Source: Hofstenia miamia
Taxonomy: Eukaryota > Xenacoelomorpha > Acoela > Hofsteniidae
Length of the DNA stretch: 64,000 nucleotides
Assembly: GCA_900660155.1 (NCBI GenBank)
Contig: CABFPE010000189.1
Span: 632,829-696,828, forward strand
Direction: 5' to 3'
Made by a program: the position numbers and the translations under genes. Numbering within the stretch: the stretch's first letter is position 1; every line of letters starts with the position of its first letter. The notes beneath the pieces are model-generated. The model saw only the letters and a program-made list of their open reading frames with translations. It was not told the DNA's origin and made no database searches. This document shows positions 1 to 13,200 of this stretch, piece after piece.

Positions 1-24
1 CTATATATATATATGTATATATAT
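1..24. repeat. (TA)n tract
   Basis: Nearly pure TA dinucleotide repeat that runs into the left inverted repeat of the MITE starting at 25. A matching TA tract lies at the other end of that element (1586-1615), so the repeat was probably the insertion target. Confidence 0.85.
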
Positions 25-1583
25 ACTTATAAAAGGCGCTTTGTTGAGTTTACAAATTATAGAGGCGCTTTGTGGATATAATTATAGCGGTTTTTGAAGA
101 AATTTTTAAAAAATTTTTAATGAATATTTAAATGATTTACAGATAAAATTAATATAGTATTTAACTTTTGACGTATTTATATCATTATTTGTTAAAAATT
201 TTAGTAGAAATAACCAAAAACATTAATTAAATATAAGCTCATTTACAAATTTTTGGCTGTTTGCTCTCCTTGCCTTCCATGAAAACGATTAATGAATTAA
301 GAAACCGCAATTAAGTGTCAAAGTGGCGTATGCTTCATCATTAGAGTTGGCAGGTTACTACTTACTATTATATATATATTGACTAGTAAATTACTAGTAA
401 TGCTACTAGTAAGCAATTTGAGTTAAACTCTTCAGGTTACTGGGATTGGTAATAACCAGGGCGGTTAAAAGTCAATAAAGTCAACTTTTAGATTACTTTG
501 GGAAAATGCCTGAAACGTGTAAATAGAGGGTTCTTTTAGGGAAGCCCCAACCCAATAAACTAAAAGTAAACTTTTGCTGAATTTCTGGCAACACAATACA
601 CGATCATTTACAGTCACTCATAGTCGGCATGACTCTTCTAAGCCAAACAAATTGCATGAGAGTACTACATACAAAGAAAAAAACATTGTTTTATTGCTTT
701 CTGATGCTGCTTCATATAAGTGTGCGATTGGTACTCTGAAACAGCTTTATCAGCGCACATTAAACGTTACGTACTTCTCATATTTGGTTCAAAACACTGC
801 ATTAAAGATAAAAACCACTATCCAGAAGTTGATAATTAAAGAATAAGTTTATTAACAATCCCTTTGGTGTCAAAAAATACATAATGTCAAAGCTAAATAA
901 ATCAGATGCCAGGCATATCATTGAAATGGATCGTGATTAAATTTTTCCATTCCTGTACGCAGAGTACCAAGTGCCAACCGAGTTCCGGATCTGCCGAATG
1001 ACGTTTTTCAATGCCGAAGAACTAATTGCGAAAAAAATCGGCGTTTTCTTGAGGCCAATATTGATAAATACATGCGTTTATATTATAATTTAACATCTGA
1101 ATAAACGTTTTTACAACTGATTTTTTGGGATCAACAAAAAGTCAACTTTTTGGATCGTTGGAGCAACTTTGCAATTTTTTAGGTCAACAAAAAAATCCCC
1201 CAAGTAACAACACTTTTTTTCAAGTGCATCATGAGTTCATGAGTCAATATTACTATGCAATCAAACAATATCATATTACTTCTTCACTCTTGCAGGCATA
1301 TAATGAGCTACTAATTGGGCACATAGTCGAAAGGCACATTTCCCAATAATTTTGGGATATGCAGGACATCAGAGTATTTTATTGGGTTGCCGCGGTTACT
1401 AGTAGATTATAGATGAGTTACTAGTAATTTACTAGTAACCACTTGCTAGGTCACCACAATTTGCCAACCCTATTCATCATGGTTAAAATACAGGGTTGAG
1501 AGGCGCTTTGTTGAGAAAATATATTTAATTTATTTATAAGATGAGCTACTTCGAAAATTACATACACAAAGCGCCTCTTATAA

Positions 1584-1585
<2 letters not shown>
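25..1585. mobile_element. TIR-bearing MITE split by a hAT element
   Basis: The left end reads ACTTATAAAAGGCGCTTTGT. The reverse complement of the right end (1565-1585) reads ACTTATAAGAGGCGCTTTGT, one mismatch over 20 bases. Both ends abut (TA)n, which suits a TA-target element. The core AGGCGCTTTG recurs as subterminal direct copies near 62-72 and 1501-1510. Without the 1.13-kb hAT insertion and its 8-bp duplication, only about 420 bp remain, too short for a transposase, so this is a non-autonomous MITE. I do not recognise the family. Confidence 0.75.
342..1472 (+). mobile_element. hAT transposon with 8-bp target duplication
   Basis: The ends are TAGAGTTGGCA (342-352) and TGCCAACCCTA (1462-1472), imperfect inverted repeats of hAT type. 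The 8-bp TTCATCAT flanks both sides exactly (334-341 and 1473-1480), the length hAT transposases make. Subterminal ACTAGTAA-like motifs cluster at both ends (about 355-415 and 1395-1435). A 90-residue open frame at 574-846 contains LLLSDAASYKCAIGTLKQLY followed by a hydrophobic stretch, resembling the catalytic-core segment (L.DAA.Y......LK.L.P) of hAT transposases. The rest of the coding region is not open, so the element is decayed or internally deleted at 1131 bp. Confidence 0.85.

Positions 1586-1615
<30 letters not shown>
1586..1615. repeat. (TA)n tract ending in a 3-base gap
   Basis: Pure TA repeat right of the MITE, followed by three undetermined bases (1616-1618). It pairs with the TA tract at 1-24. 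Confidence 0.85.
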
Positions 1616-1616
1616 N

Positions 1617-1795
1617 NNAAAAAGTAAGTTAATGTGGGAAAGTAATACATGTAATTATGTGGGAAAGTAAAAACTAAAAAAATGTATGTTAATGTGGGAA
1701 ACTAAAAACTAAAAAAATGTATGTTAATGTGGGAAATTAAAAAATGTAAGTTAATGTGGGAAAGTAAAAACTAAAAAAGTAAAAAAATGCAAACT
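1617..1795. repeat. AT-rich minisatellite, about 36-bp unit
   Basis: About five imperfect head-to-tail copies of a unit built on AATGTATGTTAATGTGGGAA followed by a CTAAAAACTAAAAA-like spacer. Spacing varies because of small length changes in the A runs. Confidence 0.75.
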
Positions 1796-1841
1796 AAATT
1801 ATGCCACATAAATAACACAAAAACTAGTAAAATTACATCCA

Positions 1842-1964
1842 TGACGTCAGTAAAACACCCCCGCCAATATCCACGACGTCTCAGGTCAAAGGCCACCCAT
1901 CTCGACCAATCAGAAAAAAGTGTAACAGGGTCTCAGCCCCCTCTCGACCAATCAGAAAAAAGTG
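1842..1964 (+). promoter_or_regulatory. promoter-like block: CRE plus two CCAAT repeats
   Basis: A perfect CRE octamer TGACGTCA at 1842-1849 is followed by a GC-richer stretch and two near-identical copies of CTCGACCAATCAGAAAAAAG (1901-1922 and 1943-1964, 42 bp apart). Each carries a CCAAT box. This is the densest set of promoter motifs in the window, but no gene of known kind starts downstream; the next thing seen is a hairpin and LINE-like sequence. It may be the internal promoter of a mobile element. Function is inferred from motifs only. Confidence 0.35.
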
Positions 1965-2061
1965 GAACGTCCTTCACTTATTATACTACTACTATATCCA
2001 ATGTAGTCCTCACCACATTTGCAATTGATTTTATAGATATCTTTGTCATTGATTTTAATTC

Positions 2062-2108
2062 TAGGTGTTGACTAAGTTGTTGCGTTGTATAAGCTTAGTC
2101 AACACCTA
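2062..2108. repeat. perfect 15-bp inverted repeat (hairpin)
   Basis: TAGGTGTTGACTAAG at 2062-2076 is exactly complementary to CTTAGTCAACACCTA at 2094-2108, with a 17-base loop. It lies at the end of a roughly 90-bp segment (2004-2094) that recurs imperfectly at 2722-2831. Confidence 0.75.
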
Positions 2109-2109
2109 T

Positions 2110-2700
2110 AGTTTAATAAAATCATTAAAAGAATGGCTATTTCAATTAAAGCTCTTAGCAGCTACCTACAAAAGCTAAAATTCAATTGATACATGCCTTA
2201 AGTCAGTTTTATAATGGTAATGTACATTATACGGATGTGAATGAAAATTTCCTTAAGAAAATTAATACACGATTGAAATGGTCAATGAAGCTTGCAGCGA
2301 ACAAATATTGTTATTAATAATACTGAATACATAACATTGATTAATAACTTCATAATTCCTAAATTCCTAATTCATATGAATGTATTAGCAACATTTTATA
2401 GGACCGTAAACAATATTAATCCCTAAAATAAGACAAACTTTCTTAATCTCAGTAAAGTGGTGCACCTAGACATCCCCGCTCGAAATATGAAACGAATTCT
2501 TCGTGACAAGAAAATTATGAAAACTAATTTACTACTAAATCTATAAAACTTTGGAATTATCTACCCTAGAGAATTAAAGCTTTTGAATATATTGAAAATA
2601 TTTAAAAGTGTCAAGCGATATTTCTAGAAAAGAAATAATTGAATTCAAATGGAGGTGTTTTAAATTTTATAATCCAGATTATTCAAGAAATTAAAACGTA
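2110..2700 (+). mobile_element. LINE 3' fragment (CR1/jockey-like), weak
   Basis: Around 2535-2640 one frame gives KSIKLWNYLP followed shortly by a basic FKSVKRYF-type end, like the C-terminal tail of CR1/jockey-type reverse transcriptases (LWN.LP ... FK..L..Y). The segment lies between two imperfect direct copies of a 90-bp sequence (2004-2094 and 2722-2831). The coding frame is broken throughout. Confidence 0.4.
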
Positions 2701-2831
2701 ACTCTGCATAAAGTTTTTCTTCAAGTCCTCACCATAAGTGCAATTGATTTAAAATATAACATTGGACTTATCAGATATATTTGTCATTGATTTTAATGGT
2801 AGGTTTTGTCTAAGCTTTCAAGTTGTATAAT

Positions 2832-4312
2832 CAAATCTTACATTTTCTTTTATAAAATTTATTCTTCGTATTTGATTAATCATATCTGTAGTGTGCTTAC
2901 CTCTATATTCAATTTTAAAAATGTGTTCAAAATTATTCGAATATTTGCATTTCTTGTTCAATATTTCATCCATTGCTTCTTTAATAAATTGGTAATATAA
3001 TTAATTGGATGTTCTTCAGATTCAATTTTGATTTGATTATTTCTTGGTTTATGATGTTATTTTGTATGCTACAGGTGAATTTGAATTGAAATTTAAAACT
3101 AAATCTGATTTAGTTTTTATTATGTTTTTATTAAAATTTTGAAGAGTTACGCAGAGAATTTTTATTCAGCAAAAAATTCACTTGTACGATAGCATAAACT
3201 TCAAAACCTACCTCACAATCTATAATAGCAATAATTAAAATATTATTAGTATTCCTATTACTACGTCGCAACTCGGAATTTGATAGTGCGTCTACTACTA
3301 ATCACTTATATTAACTTAGACCAATCTTGGCAGACGATATTTGGTAACATCATTCTATTCCACATGAATTAACACTAGGCAGTGAAACTGCTTTTTGTCA
3401 CCATTGGTTCTAACCGTAAATAGAATTCTCATATTGTAAGATTTGTAAAAAATCTTGCTCCAATCAATTTTGCATCAGGTAATTAATACCCTTTGATGAT
3501 GTATTTCTTTACAATATCTTTTTATCAACGGTTATCTCAATCATGGATTATGCATCTGCTTGCTTTATTGCTTTGCTGGATTACCGTGTAAGAAAACGCA
3601 ACATGTTTTTCATCCATCATATAAAATGATTCCTGGTTCCAATCTTCCGTGTGATAATCAAGTTTCGACGCATTCATATTAGACCGAAGTTATTCACTAA
3701 AATTACGAAGTCTTCTCATCGCATTAATAAAATACTACCACCAGTTCTTCCCCGCTCTCGTCAGTTCTGTACTGAAAAAATCCTGTATCCCTTTCTATTG
3801 TGCTTATGTTAATACAAATCCTCTCACTAGACCAATGTCTAGTTGATTTCAGTAAAATCATTAATCCTGTCATATTTATGTATTACTTCCATGTATATAT
3901 TTATGTTACATTTATTTGTATATTTTAGTAAATATTAATGCGTTTATTATAGTATTATAATAAATGAAATCAAAAAAATTATCAACAGTGCCATTAAAAG
4001 AATTTGAAAACCACTGGTTTTTTGTCTTGATAAAAATATTCGTTTAATCAAAAGTGCAATTAATGCGGTTTCCATGCAACATTTTTCAAATCGTTGACAA
4101 AACTAATAGATTAAATTTTTTCTTGGAAAGACGCATTTGATTTGGGGATTAATAACGTCAAAACCGCACCAAATAATTATAATCTCAGTGAGGATCGCAT
4201 TTTCACTTCCGACACATACATAAATAAAGTACGAAAAAAGAATATTAGTGCTGTTTTACGAAATAAAAAATCATTAGAACTAGAATTAGCAGCTTCTATA
4301 TTTCAACAATCA
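2832..4312. other. no gene seen downstream of CCT7
   Basis: AT-rich sequence without a convincing open frame, terminal repeat or splice pattern. It would include the 3' UTR of the minus-strand CCT7 gene, whose stop codon is at 4313-4315. Confidence 0.5.
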
Positions 4313-4828
4313 TTACATCATTGGCCTGCCGCGTCCTCGGCCACGAGGTTTGTATGGCCTATTATCCTGTGGACTAGCAGATTTGGGATTTTTAATTGTT
4401 TCATCAACAGACAATACTAAGCAAGCAGCTTCACAAGCAGCGGTTAGAGCGTTGATCTTAACTATCGCAGGTTCCCAGACAAATGCTTTAAAATTATCAG
4501 CAATATCTTCATTGAGAACATCAACGCCATACCAGGCATCACCTAAATAGCAATAAGATCAATAAATAGCCTTAAATAACATTACAACAAAATATACTTT
4601 TAAAACGCATGCTAAATATATTTACGCACAAACGGCTATTATGACAAAAGTAATTGTTATTTAAAAATATTTAAAATTAATTTTTTAATACTGCACATGA
4701 AGTAAATACATCGACCTCAATTTAGAATGAATCACAACATGATCAAATATACTGGTTTGGTATTAACTTGAAAGTTAAGAAACGATAATACACAAATTAG
4801 TTGGTTGAAAATGGTCATCTCGCAAATT

Positions 4829-4882
<54 letters not shown>

Positions 4883-7800
4883 CTGGATACATGCCAAAAT
4901 ATCTAAATGCGCTGGATACAAATTGAGTGCGCTGGATACAATTTCTAGTTTATCTACATGCACTGGATACATTCTTAATCAATATTTTACTATGATGAAA
5001 TTAATTACGCGAAAAGTATCTAACCAATATTTTTGAAATTTTGCATATTAATAGAAATAGGCCGTCAACTTTTATGTACAAAATTTTAGGCATATATCTT
5101 TATACATTCCTGAGTTGCTGTATACCATATGTAGGAATTTGTGTTAATTGAAAATACACATTCATTATCAATAATTACACAAAAAATTTAAAACTAATAT
5201 ATTTAAAATGTTGCATATTAATAAATGTCGTATGTCTACACTCATGTTCAAAATTTCAGGCTTCTAATAGTTTAAGATATATTATGCAAAATACGTGCCT
5301 AATTTCGCCTATTGAATATTACGGTATTTGCCAATGGTGTGCCTTTAAGTATGCAAAGGCTTTTTATCCAATTTAATTGAAATTTGATATGACATTAGTG
5401 ACAGTTCTTCCGCTAATATCCACAAAGTTTCAAGTTTCTAGTGTTACCCGTTCTTAAACTACAGGCATTATGCTTGCTAAACATGTATCCAACGCACGTA
5501 TATATGCAGTAGATGTTTTTTCTTTTTTTATGAAAAAACGGAATGGTCCGATCACCCAGCAGGGAAGCTTCTATCAGGACTGCCTAAGACAGTTATGTAG
5601 TAATTAGATTGGTCAACCCTATCCTTGATCTACAGAAGTCAAATTTGCTGGATACTATGGCAAAAATGCGCTGGATACAAACTCCATAGTATTCAGCGCG
5701 AATATATATATATATATATATATAACACGAGCCCATTTCATGAATTTATCACGATACCTTCGCACAATGGGCCAAAATGACTATAACCTACCAAAAAATT
5801 TATGCCTATTGTTTAGCTAAGAGGCAATATTTTTAAAAATAATTTTAAAAAAACAACTGGAAATGATATAAGGCTTCCGGGAGATCTCAAAATTGGAGAA
5901 TGTGTAACACGCTACAAATATTTTATTAGTGTCAAGAGGTGTCTGTTTCATCATGTCCTCCTCAAGCACAGGTAAGAATGTTATTTTAATGAAACAATAT
6001 AGCTTATATAAAAAATTTGAAATTAAATTTTCGATAAAGATACATTCTCCAATAGTTATCTATAAACTTTTTAGATGTAGAGCAGAATATATTCGCAATT
6101 AGTGGAGAGCCATAACCACAATTGAATAAAAAATTTTATTTGTATAATTTGTTGAGCTTAAATTGAATAATAGTGAATTAAACAATTATTATGACGAACG
6201 TTAACATTCATTGATGTTTTCAATGTATGAATTAAATGCAATCATATTCATACAAATAAAACATGTATTTAGAAAAACATTCAACATTTAAATAGACGCA
6301 AGTATATTAAATGCTTATTAATAGTATAGATAATTATCACTAATTACTACGTACGTAATTCATTTGTTCATTTCACTATTGGCGAAGCTTGAGATATTTA
6401 AAAGTATACGAAAGTAATTTTTTAAAATACTATTGTTTGCTAATAATTATTGACTATACAAATATTTCAATTTCACTTAGTAATCTCAATTTTAAGCAAA
6501 TTTTATTCAATTTTTAAAATTTAATATTGTGTTCGATATTATGGATGGTAAATATTGTATTTAAACAATATATTCTATGCTGTAATATGCATTAAATTTT
6601 TTGTCTCAATTATTGAAAATGTGTATATATTGAAAATTAATGTTATAGGGAAATAACATTGTCGCAACATTAAAAGCATTTTCAATTAAATTATTTTTTG
6701 TATATTTTTAGAGCCTCCGTAACTTGTATTTTGAAGAATACTTTTCGCAAAAAAAGGAAAACACAATTTAATATTTTTGCAATTTGTTATCATTTAAACA
6801 ACTTTGTCATCACTTGTACAAACTGCCCAGAAAACGAAAGGTTAAGAAAAAATTGTATTTTTTCAAATGATTTTAAACATAGGCGGAAGACAGATTTTTG
6901 AAAAAACGAAAAATGGTTCAACCAAGCGCTAATATTTACTGATTATTCAACCCAAAGTGAAAAACATCAGGAGGCCCAAAAAAAGGTTTCCATAACTATT
7001 CTGATAGGTCAAAGAGACAAAGAACGGCACATCTGATAATCTGGAAGTGTGGATGCAGAAAAAGTAATAAAATTACAGCCCGATCCCTCAATAGAGCAGC
7101 CTCTTCTAGAAAAATTCATAGTTCACGAGAGAATTAATGAGCCAAAAAACTTACCCAACTGAAGACTATATCCATAACGAAAAAATATACAATATCAATA
7201 TACGTTGATGTTGATCTTACTAAGCATTAATATATCTTAAGAGATTATTAAAAGGCTGTTTCATTCATATAATATCATTCGACTTGCGAAAGAGGAATGA
7301 TATCCCTCAATTGAATGTATGTTAATAAGTGAAATCGTTGCTGAACTGAAAGGTATGCGCTTCTGGATCACACTGCGTTTCGAATTTTCAAAAACATTCA
7401 CCAGATTTAACACCGGACAACACGATTACTACATACATTTGCAAGTGGGGTTGTGGGGGTATTTTCGGCGTTTTAACCGTATACATGTATATACGGCACC
7501 TTAACAAAAATGGACCATTTGGACGAAAATGAAATTCTTGTTATAGTTCCCCCTTACTAGGTACTGAATATTGAATTATTTCATTGCCTTTCATATCTGA
7601 ATTGCCATATTGTTTTCCTTTGTTTTTCAAATTGTAGAATTGAAATTACTAAAACAACTGTTTATGACATTGCAGATTTTTCCATCCTTGCTACAAAAGA
7701 ATAAATTGTTAATACATTACTATTTATGCATTTACAACTAAAATAAAATATTATGCATTGAAAACCCAATGTTTTCGATCTTTACCATTTTGTAATATTT

Positions 7801-10261
7801 TTTACATATAAATTACGATGCACTCCCCAAAGTTTAGTATTTCAATATGAAAAGCAATATTTGCATTTTAATGATTACCTTAATCAATTCACATAATATT
7901 GGTTAATTTGAACAGTTTTTAGGTTTTTACAAATGACATACCGGTTTTATATGTTACATGTTAATTACTCATTCAATATTTTTTGCTAAACCAAAAGAAG
8001 GCTAAAAATTTAGTTGCGATTTCATATTTTGTTTAACTTTAAGTCATATCAGAAATTCACACTTGCAACTACAGCTTTTTTTTATTACCCCTCCCTTAAT
8101 TCAGTTTAACTCAAGTGACGAAAGTTGATTCATCATATGAGCATCCTATTAAAAAAGTAAAAGATTGTAGTAGACAGAAAAAAGAAATTCAAAACAATTT
8201 TCAGTCACGAATTAGATTACTGGGTGATAAACCCAAACCAGGGTTTCGCATTCCCAATAATGGTAACTAACTGAAAATATAGCAGGGATTGAAATCAAAA
8301 TTAAATGATTTAAATATATTTTGTAGGCCATTTCAAGTAATCGCCAGACATATTCAGCGAATTTTGGTATTTATGTAACAGACTGTTCAAGATTATATCA
8401 AAAATTATTACTGGCATCCAATGCCTCCAACTATTCACAAATTTTTATCATGGGCTGCGAATTGTTGTCTGCACCCCAATAGTTGCAAATGGCTAGTTAA
8501 GCGAAGAAATAAAGACTACGACAAATATAGAGGGAAGAGACAAATAAAGACATTATGCATAGACTTTTAAAATCTTCAAAGCCAATTGTCTAGTGTGAGG
8601 AAAATCCCCAAGAAACTTTAAAAAAAATTTTAATACCCATTTAAAATTCACCCTTTAAAGAAGTGATTTCTGGTCATTTATTAAATTAAATGTAATTGTT
8701 TTGGAAGTTGAAAAAAAGAAAAATCTTATTTATTATAACGTTATGAACTCGAACAGAAGGAACCCTGTTATGTGATGTATTCTGCAAAAGCGTGCAACAT
8801 ATGATTTCGTATTTCAAATAAGGGGTAACTGGGCATGAACAACATGCTCGGGTGATATTTTTGCTAAATACTACCTATACATTGACGACTAAATGACGTT
8901 ATGCTATTGTCGCTGACCAATAAAACAACTTCATATTAAAACAAAAATTAGTGAACTTTCTACGGCACTTTCATAATAAAATAATTTAAGATGGCGACAA
9001 AAATTCTACAATACATTTCGAAAAATCAAATCGACTATAAATGAACATGCTGCGAAGAATTACTGCAAATTCAACCAAACATATTTTCAAAGACAATTTC
9101 AGAAGAAAACCTGCACATAATAGATGTTTTTCAATTGAAAAAAATCCTTCACGGAATTGAACAATTCAATTTTCGCTTACAAAAATTCGAAATGGCGAAT
9201 GGTTCCAATCCCTCGGAGAAAGACACTATACATCAAATGTTTAACCCAATGAAAATATATTATGTTCAAAACGCTAGACAAAAATTAGTAAAATATTAGT
9301 GTAAATAGCAATTTGCTTTCTAAGTGAACAAATTTTTAAATAATATACATCAAGATAGAGAATGGTAAATATAAATTTTGATTAAGTGACCTCATCACAG
9401 TTAACAGAACTTATAGCATGCTCAAGAACCGTAACCAAAGACAATCACAGGACTGTCCAAAGACTTAAAGAGTTTTCAGTACATTTTCTAAATAGTATTT
9501 AAAAATTATACTACTTAAACATCGAAGTTCCAATTGTATCAATCTAATGTGAATTCGCTACAATCGATTTGGTTTGTTAATGGAAACTAACTGTGCATAT
9601 GTACACTATTCAAAGTTGAAAACTCTTTAAGCACAAATAGAATAAGTGAAACAAGCAAATACCTGAAGAGTCGCCATGATCTTAAAATATAATGCATTAT
9701 AAATCAATCAATGCAACAAATTATCATACCCGATGCATGTTTTTGGCGAAGTTTGTTAAGTATGTTGGTGGCGTCAAAGCCAGCATTATCGCAAAGCTGT
9801 CGAGGAATCACTTCTAACGACTTAGCGATTGCTGATATGATAAGTTGTTCCTTGCCTAAAAAATCTTGCATAAAGGAAACCAATTGAATACACATTGCGC
9901 GAGCACATACTTACCATACAAAGTAATGGCAAAGTAAATACAATAATGGTTTTTACAAAATTCGATTTAACCTTAATCTAGATTTTCGTTACAACCTAAA
10001 AATTGGATAAAAAATGGATTAAGATTATTATAAAATATTCTAACTTGATTTTGTAAAGATATTCACATGAATATCACAAATGAGTATATTTTAGTTTATA
10101 TGTATGATTAAGAAGTACACAGAATGCATTGTAATATTCAAATTAATGTACTTGTGAAAAGATCATTTCTTAAACTAAAATAAATTTGGGTAAATAATCT
10201 GTGCTAAATCAATTAAATCAGAGTTTGAGTGTTGCGCGTTGACCTATCTATTCATCTGACT

Positions 10262-10298
<37 letters not shown>

Positions 10299-13200
10299 TT
10301 CACAGATAATTGGTCAGTTGAAATTCCAATATTAACGTTAAAAAGGAACAATATATGTGAAAACACATTTGCTTGCAACATAACTATTTTACAACGTGTT
10401 TTCAATAAACATATTATAATTTTTTTATGAAAAAAAAGAATTGAAAAAAGTCGCCCAAAGTCGCACTGAGTGCAAATTAGATGTGAATACAACATTTTAT
10501 GTGGGCAAATAAAATCAATCAAATGTACGCTCTATACTTGCAATGCTATAATTAAAAATACATTAATTAGTCAAGTATGAGAAAAGAAATAATTAATTTA
10601 AAAAACTTTGTAGAGTTTTCCATTTTCATGTAAATTTCGATTAAATTTATGACACATGGCTAAAGAAAAAAATTTCGATTAAATTTATGACACATGGCTA
10701 AAGAAAATTAAATCTCGCTGATCCTGAAAATTTGCATTTGCCCTTCCACAGAAACACTATAGTCTATTAGAGTTTCTTTCGTTTTCTTTGAAATTTCACT
10801 AGCTACTGCGAACATTCTGCGTTTTCTCCCATTACATGGCATTTGCATTGAACGCGACCAATTTTGCAAAAGGAAAACATGTATTAACAAGCAGGGAGAG
10901 CATCAAATATGGCCGGACTTTCCTTAATTTAATCCTAAACAATTAATTTCCCGATTACAACGTCATTTTGAGTGTTCGTTCAAGAGCCCACTCCCTGGAG
11001 GCCAGTCATACCCAGTGCACTCATTTACTCGCTTTCATTGCACTCGTTTGTTCTAACAGCATGCGAACAATGATCACAAAATGAAGTGGTATCTATTCCG
11101 TATTGTTTCTAGACTCGACAAGTTGTGAAAATAGCACAAAAATTGATGCACTGCAAATAATCAATTGAAGAATTAAAATTTCAAAAACATAAAACACCAA
11201 GAAATATAAGTTAAAATTATGTCCATAAAAACACATCAAATTGATAAAAATTATACCATGAACACTGCGCGCATGATCTCTCAGATAACGGCTCAATTCC
11301 ATTTCAATTGCACCACCACCTGCTACAACTGAGTGGTTCTTTACGGTTCTCCTAACTATCATGATAGCATCATGTAAAGATCGTTCAGTTTCATCAATAA
11401 ACTGCTCTGCACCACCACGTAAAATAAGTGTGCATGTCTTTGATTTGGGACAGCCTGTGAAAAGATTATACCTAAATTTACAAAATTACAAAAAACAAGT
11501 AGACTACGATTTCATCACATGTAAAGTTGACACAGAATTTAATTGGATACACATCGAAAAAAAAATGACTGCTATTACAAACCTTTCACCGCCAATTTGC
11601 ACTTCTTCAAAACTTTCGCAGCTACCTAAAACGCTATCTGTAAGATTTGTTGTAGTGGTTTGTATGGTCCCAAAACNNNNNNNNNNNNNNNNNNNNNNNN
11701 NNNNNNNNNNNNNNNNNNNNNNNNNNNNNNNNNNNNNNNNNNNNNNNNNNNNNNNNNNNNNNNNNNNNNNNNNNNNNNNNNNNNNNNNNNNNNNNNNNNN
11801 NNNNCCCGCCACAGGCTTGCTGAGTTCGCTTCAGATCTTCTTCAGTCACGCGACCAGCACAGAACAAATCTCGATCAGCAAACCACTGTGTAGCCACGTC
11901 ACCAATTGGCAACTTTGATAAAATTATTTTAGCTCCGGATTTTTCCAAAGCTGCAAGCTTGTCGTACAAAATTTCCCATTCAGCATCAACCACATTTTGG
12001 TATTCCTAAACATTGCACAAATAAATTTAGAAAACAGAATGAAGATTATCATAGGAAGAAATTAGGTTCATTTAATAATCTGAAAAATATTATCTTCAAT
12101 TTTGCGCGTATGAAATTTGCTATATTAATACATTAGTGAGAAAATGAAAAAATAATTTTGTACCTTTTTTATCATCTAGAAAAGCATCTATGATCAATCC
12201 TTGTCAGGGAGGTTTTGTCTGACATTTCACTATTGCATATTATGTTGTTGATCTTTTAAAGAACTTGCTAGGATTTTCAAAAAATTTAGTGCGCATTTCA
12301 AACACGTTTTACACCAAAACCTATTAATCTATAAAACCATCTACGATGATTTATTACTGACTAAGCCTTCTTGTTTAAATCGCGATATTTCACTTTGTTG
12401 TAAAGCATGTAATGAACTTGCACAATTATCGCACAAACACTTATTTTGAAGCAAATCGACTTTAGTTATCCTTCTCCGCTTAGTAGTGTGCAATTAAAAT
12501 GATTCAAATTCTCTTGAGATGTTTCAAATCATTTGCGAATACCCTAATCAGACGCGATCAATTTGAAATTACAGAACGGGCCATCTGACAATCAATTATC
12601 GGCGGGGATACTATGAAAATCCTTTACCATAATCCAATGAAGCCACACAATTAGATTTCAAAAAATGCTGATTTTTGCTAATGGTTTCGTACAGTCCAAT
12701 CGCAGCCTTGTCAAAATATTTTTATATTTTGGTTTGCAATGCCAGTTCCGGGAAATCACAAATATTTTTTCAAACAATGAGAATGTTTCAGGTTGTCACA
12801 AACACACATTTTCGTCATTATAAAAACATAACCCTCCTGGCCAAACACAAGCAAAACAAATAACAAATGTTGAAAGAAAACATTAGGAGGTTGGAAACGT
12901 ACATACAAGCGATTAAACATTTTTTATGCTAACAATGGATTTAAAATTTCTAAACTTACTTGAACAGAATCTAGTCTAACTTCCGCATTAGTTCTTTCTG
13001 CTTTCAATTCCAATTCGATATTCAATAAAGCAATCTTACAGCTGGCATACTTCTTCGGTTGCATTTCAAAACCTGCGTATGAAAAAGTTTTCTTAAATGC
13101 AACGCCAGCAATTAAACGTGAATCCTAAAAATATATAAAATAAAAATATAAAAGAATCCATACCTCGAAGCCGCCACCTGGAATCTTCTTAATTCCAATC

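Larger units (their letters stand above)
9856..11256 (-). other. CCT7 intron, no second gene
   Basis: Intron between the exons ending at 11257 and starting at 9855. It contains a (TA)n tract and a 38-bp tandem duplication, listed separately, and otherwise plain AT-rich sequence. Confidence 0.6.

Noticed and set aside
1617-1795. CRISPR-like array
   Set aside because: Units are contiguous AT-rich tandem repeats without unique spacers, in a eukaryotic genome.
9704-9895. Full 63-codon minus ORF as a separate gene
   Set aside because: Its middle is a CCT7 exon (9730-9855); the ends run into intron sequence past the splice sites.
11361-11918. Plus-strand 185-codon ORF spanning the N gap
   Set aside because: Mostly undetermined residues; antisense to two CCT7 exons.
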